From assembly GCA_037013495.1 (NCBI GenBank), contig CM072807.1, positions 14,821,001 through 14,885,000 of the forward strand: a stretch of DNA of 64,000 nt. The letters run 5' to 3'. This stretch comes from Hippophae tibetana. Taxonomy: Eukaryota > Streptophyta > Magnoliopsida > Rosales > Elaeagnaceae. The notes below the pieces were generated by a model. It was not told where the DNA came from. It saw only the letters and a program-made list of their open reading frames with translations, and did no database searches. The position numbers and the translations under genes were made by a program. Below, piece by piece: positions 60,051-64,000 of this stretch. Positions within the stretch are counted from its first letter, which is position 1; each line of letters opens with the position of its first letter.

Positions 60051-63000
60051 GTGGGAATTTTCATTAAGCAAATGAAAATACAAGTGGAGTAATAAACCGA
60101 GCATTTGCATAAGCAAGGCAAGAATAACTTCAAGGTCAAAAAATAAAAAGAATTGAATAACAAAGGGATATTGAGTTTATAAAAAGATGAAATCTCCCAA
60201 AGCAATGTCTCATTTTCTCTCAAATCCTATTTTTTCTCTTCTCCCAAACACACATAATCCCTTAAAATGCCACCTTTTTTTCAAATTTATTTTACAATTT
60301 CTTTCTAAAAACCAATTTTCAAATCAATTTCCACCATTCTTTCAAGAAATTTTCAAATTCTTTCCATTCCTTCAAAGCATTTCATCTTCAAAAGGGTGTT
60401 CTTCATTTCCTTCAAATCTTCAACAACAAAAAGTAAGTCTTCATAATTTTTGGAATTTAATTTTTTTAAAAATTTGTGCAGTATTTATTTATTTATTAAG
60501 AGTTCAAAAGCCTATTTAGAATTAAGATGGGGTTGAGAATTATTTGGATTAAATTGTATTTATGAAATTTTTGATAAACTTCTTTTAGATATTTTGGTAA
60601 TTTCTTTTTTTAAAATGGCACCTAAGAGGTCTAGGAAAGAAAATAAGGTTTCAACTTCCAAAGATTTTGATGAACTCTTGAAATTTTATTTATTTTTATT
60701 TTGTTTCTAAACTTTAGTTATTATTTATTTTGGATAATGTATTTGTATTTATTTTTATGTTGTGCTATATATTTCCTATTTTTGTAAACATTATTTAGAA
60801 ATATTAATTTTATAACTGTTTGTTGAATTTGTGATAAGTATACATCAGTGTAATTTTAATATGTTTGGATTGATGGATGTACCTATAATTCCATATCAAC
60901 TCTTGAACAAGTTTAAGCAAATGAGATTTTTTCTTTCTTTACTCTTTATATTTGATTTATAATTATTACATTGGGCAATATAAATTCTAGGTTAAGAGTA
61001 GAAAAAAGATACATTCATAAGTTATGTGCTAAAATTGAAATTTTATGTACACAAGTTTTTATTTACTTTTTAGTGTGTTTTTATTTATTTTTATTGAAAT
61101 ATGAATTTTTGGTTTATTTTAATTTCCTTACAAAATTGTCTTGTCTTATAAATTTAATTTTAAGAAAATGATGGTCTTTGCATTATTAAATTAATTTCAA
61201 AAAATATTTTATAAAGTAGTTTGATAATTAGTTAGTTTTTTTTCATAATTATATGAACCCAAAATTAGTGTTTTGAAATTAAATAGTAGAAACTATCCTT
61301 ATAAGAATATATTTTAAGCCATTATTTTCTCATTTTGTGATAACATTTTTCTACTCTTTAAACATTCTTCTTATCAATCTAATTATCAAATGATTTCTAT
61401 AGGTCTTTGCATTAAATGTTAGGATTTTTACATCTGATAAAGTGTCATATATTTTTTTATTGCTTAAATTGAATAAGTAGAAATTGAAAATATATGTCTT
61501 TCTATTCATTCATGCATGACTTCTAAAAAAAAGAGACATATATAGGATTATCTAAATTAATATAATAAAAAGTCACAAATTAGCTACTTACATATCAAAC
61601 AATATATGTACAATTTGCACATTGATCATTTCTCTAAAAAAAGAATATATCTAAAAAATGATAAAAGAAAAAATTAAAAAAGAGAAATATGAATAATATA
61701 ATCTACATACTATGACCCATTATCAATTAAAGTTGTGAGAATTAGCTAAATACAAAAGAAAGAAAAATAATATGAAATAATTCCTCGATAAGTCATTGCA
61801 TTTTCTTCATCTCCTTAAAGGCATATTACTTGATATTTTTATTTGATGAATTTGATTTATGTATGAAAATAATATGTGATTATTTTCATGAGATCAACAT
61901 GATGCATCTTTTAAGCTTTTTATTCTTTAAACATATGCAAACTATTAGTTCATTTCTATACATAAAATCTTTTGCATATATCTTTGAATGAGTGCTTGAA
62001 CCAATAGGATCAGTATTTTTGAGAGTATGCCTTATGAGGTTAGAGTCGAAGCGAATTAAGATTTCTTACATTGAGATTGGATATATTAATATAGATTCAT
62101 TTTTATTTAAATATGAAAGTGATTTTCAACAAATTATTATAATAAATCATGAATGTTTAGAATATTGTTATAACTTGTGCTATAGACTTTAATTATAGAC
62201 TTAAAAGAAATTTTAAAAGTGAGAAGTTTTTTTTCTTATTCTTTTGTTTATTTTTTTACTTTATTTTTAAATTTTTGTTTTACTTTTGATGTTTATAGGT
62301 ATCATATTTGAAAACTCTCACGAGACTTAAATTCATCCACTAAGATAACCTAAGAGTTTAAAGGCTTATTACTTAAATTTTTATTTGAAAACATTGTGTC
62401 ATTGTGCAAAAAAATTTATCATGCTCAAATTGTGTACAGACTGTGCATGACGTTGCATGGAAAAATTGTGTGCCACGACGTCAGGTTGAAAATTTCCTTT
62501 TGTTTTCTCATTTCTCCACCCTATAAATAAAACCTTATTTCTTTTTAATAATACATCTCTTTCATCCCATCAGCTTTCTTCTGACTAATTTCTTTGTTAT
62601 TCTTTTAATAATTTAAAGTTCTTCTCTCGTTTGAGAATTAAATAAATTTAGTTCATGTAATAGCTTTTGGTTTCAATTTAGTAAACATCACAACAATTCT
62701 ATTTGAATATTTTTTAGAAACAATTATAAGAATTCTATTGAGTTATATTTAAATGTATTCTTTTAAGAATATTTCTAAGTGTTGTTTTACATGTTGTATG
62801 TTTAATTTATTAATCATTTATTAAACTATGTATGTTTGGCTATAAATAGTATAGAATATTAATAATGTTGTTACACATGTAAAATATTAATTAAAATAAA
62901 TTATATTTTATTTTTCATCAAGATTTAAACGAAATTTGTAAAAAATATATATTGACGAAGTATTTTTCACAATAAGTAAGAGAGTTATATTTAATTGTCT

Positions 63001-63749
63001 AAATATTATTTAGACTCAACTCTTCGATTTTGGATTTAATTATTTGATCTTTAGAGAACTCTATTTCAAAGATTTTATAAGAATTATTATTGAAAAATTT
63101 ATTTACGACATATTTTTCATAGTATTTTTAAAATCTAAAAGTTAGTTTCCATATACTTAAATCAAAAGCCAAACTTTGATATTTTCACGAGAATTTAAAT
63201 TGTCAATCTAATGAAAAATGGTAATTAAATGGTTTGTTAATTACTTAAAAAATAAGCATAATTTAATTAAAGTTTAAATTATTGGCCCGATCGAACGTGT
63301 CAAATTAAAATTTAATTAAAAATAATAATCTATGTCATAAGACATTTTAATATATATAAAAAATAATCAATAATTTTAATTAATATTTTTAATATCCTAT
63401 TTAATATCAAACAATTATAATTAACTAACTAATATATCCTATAAATTCTTACTACATTATAAATATTTAATTATTTAAATTTGTAACTAATTAAATATTT
63501 ATTGAATTTATCTTTATTTTTATGTCATTAGTTTAGAAACTCAATACAAAATAATATATTTAGTTTATTTAATTATTAAAAGAATTTATTGAATTGTTTA
63601 ATATTTTTAATCTTTCGTTTTTTAATCATTTGTACAATTGTAAATAATATTATAAATTATACAAGTATTTTTATAGATTGAGTTTTTGATATGATGATTA
63701 AATAAATCAATAATAATACTAAAAACTAATTAACCTTTTCAAGTATCTG

Positions 63750-64000
63750 TAAGAATTGATAAATAAGACGTGTATGCAAATACTGTCAGATCTGTGTGAG
63801 GATTGGTACATCAAGCCGTCCACTGATAATTTCAATAGATGTACACCGATATAGTGCCTTCAATATCCACGTGTTTGCTTGAAACGCAAATGGAAAAATC
63901 AACAAATATTTTGAAGGCAAGGCAAGAAGATCTGAAATCAAAGAAAAGTAAATACACTTGAAATGCAATCCAAGGCTGGGGAAAAAAATCTAAAATCGAA
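63750..64000. other. GC-richer sequence at window end, unidentified
   Basis: Base composition becomes less AT-rich beyond the last LTR. A minus-strand frame of 60 codons (63786-63968) and an overlapping plus-strand frame are both open over part of it. I recognise neither. It may be the edge of a host gene or another repeat. Confidence 0.3.

Larger units (their letters stand above)
54788..63749 (+). mobile_element. Athila/Tat-type gypsy element, divergent subfamily, heavily decayed
   Basis: Fossil of about 9 kb. The 5' LTR starts TGATTAGTGATCAAAAATA at 54788 and ends TTTGCAAGCATCA at 58273, with another LTR-like segment nested inside it (about 56211-58160). A decayed primer-site relic follows (58280-58296). 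Gag-type sequence lies at about 58800-60050, a further internal region at 60187-62360 includes a plausible ORF start MAPKRSRKENK at 60615, and a 3' LTR runs from about 62400 to 63749 (ends CTTTTCAAGTATCTG, matching the 5' LTR end). The LTRs share TATA regions with AATAAATAGGACCTTATTTC near 55325 and CTATAAATAAAACCTTATTT near 62522. No pol-type sequence is recognised. Very many breaks; old. Confidence 0.75.

Overview
The window looks like nuclear DNA from an angiosperm, most likely a eudicot. It is very AT-rich, the genes have GT-AG introns, three plant gene families are recognisable, and most of the rest is layered LTR retrotransposon remains. I cannot name the species. Names come from recognised motifs read by eye, and most element boundaries are good to tens of bases only.

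Genes lie in the first 17.5 kb. A single-exon STIG1-like cysteine-rich secreted protein is at 3216-3599 (+). A decayed CYP72A-type cytochrome P450 is at about 10080-11631 (+). Two housekeeping genes of the transcription machinery follow on the minus strand: RNA polymerase III subunit RPC4 (11925-13869, ten coding exons, 300 aa) and, upstream of it, Mediator subunit MED20 (15413-17125, five coding exons, 222 aa). Both can be spliced in frame from start to stop and look intact. One serves Pol III and the other Pol II; nothing in the sequence shows co-regulation beyond being same-strand neighbours.

From about 18.7 kb to the end I see no confident host gene. A Ty1/copia element (18694-24707) is interrupted by a solo gypsy LTR with a TTAGC target duplication. 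A second, SIRE-like copia element (about 26459 to at least 45850) is interrupted by a whole-length but decayed Ty3/gypsy element of the Athila/Tat lineage (27968-40309), with ATAAT target duplications, tRNA-Asp-type primer site, gag, protease, RT, RNase H and integrase. Further members of the same LTR family lie at 5350-7301, 46830-48720, 49734-51751 (solo, ATAGC target duplication) and 54788-63749. A second large-LTR family (about 7305-8200, 9048-9975, 52060-54326), a reverse-oriented LTR (about 56211-58160) and several copia fragments fill the rest.

The most interesting structures are inside the LTRs: a 33-bp GC-rich hairpin-forming tandem array (50079-50310) in an otherwise AT-rich promoter region, different GC-rich sequence at the same promoter position in sister LTRs, a repeated short hairpin motif downstream of the TATA box, a cluster of six CACGTG G-boxes upstream of another LTR's TATA box, and two divergent gag regions in one gypsy element. 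I found no CRISPR array, no tRNA or rRNA gene, and nothing I can defend as a wholly new biological system.
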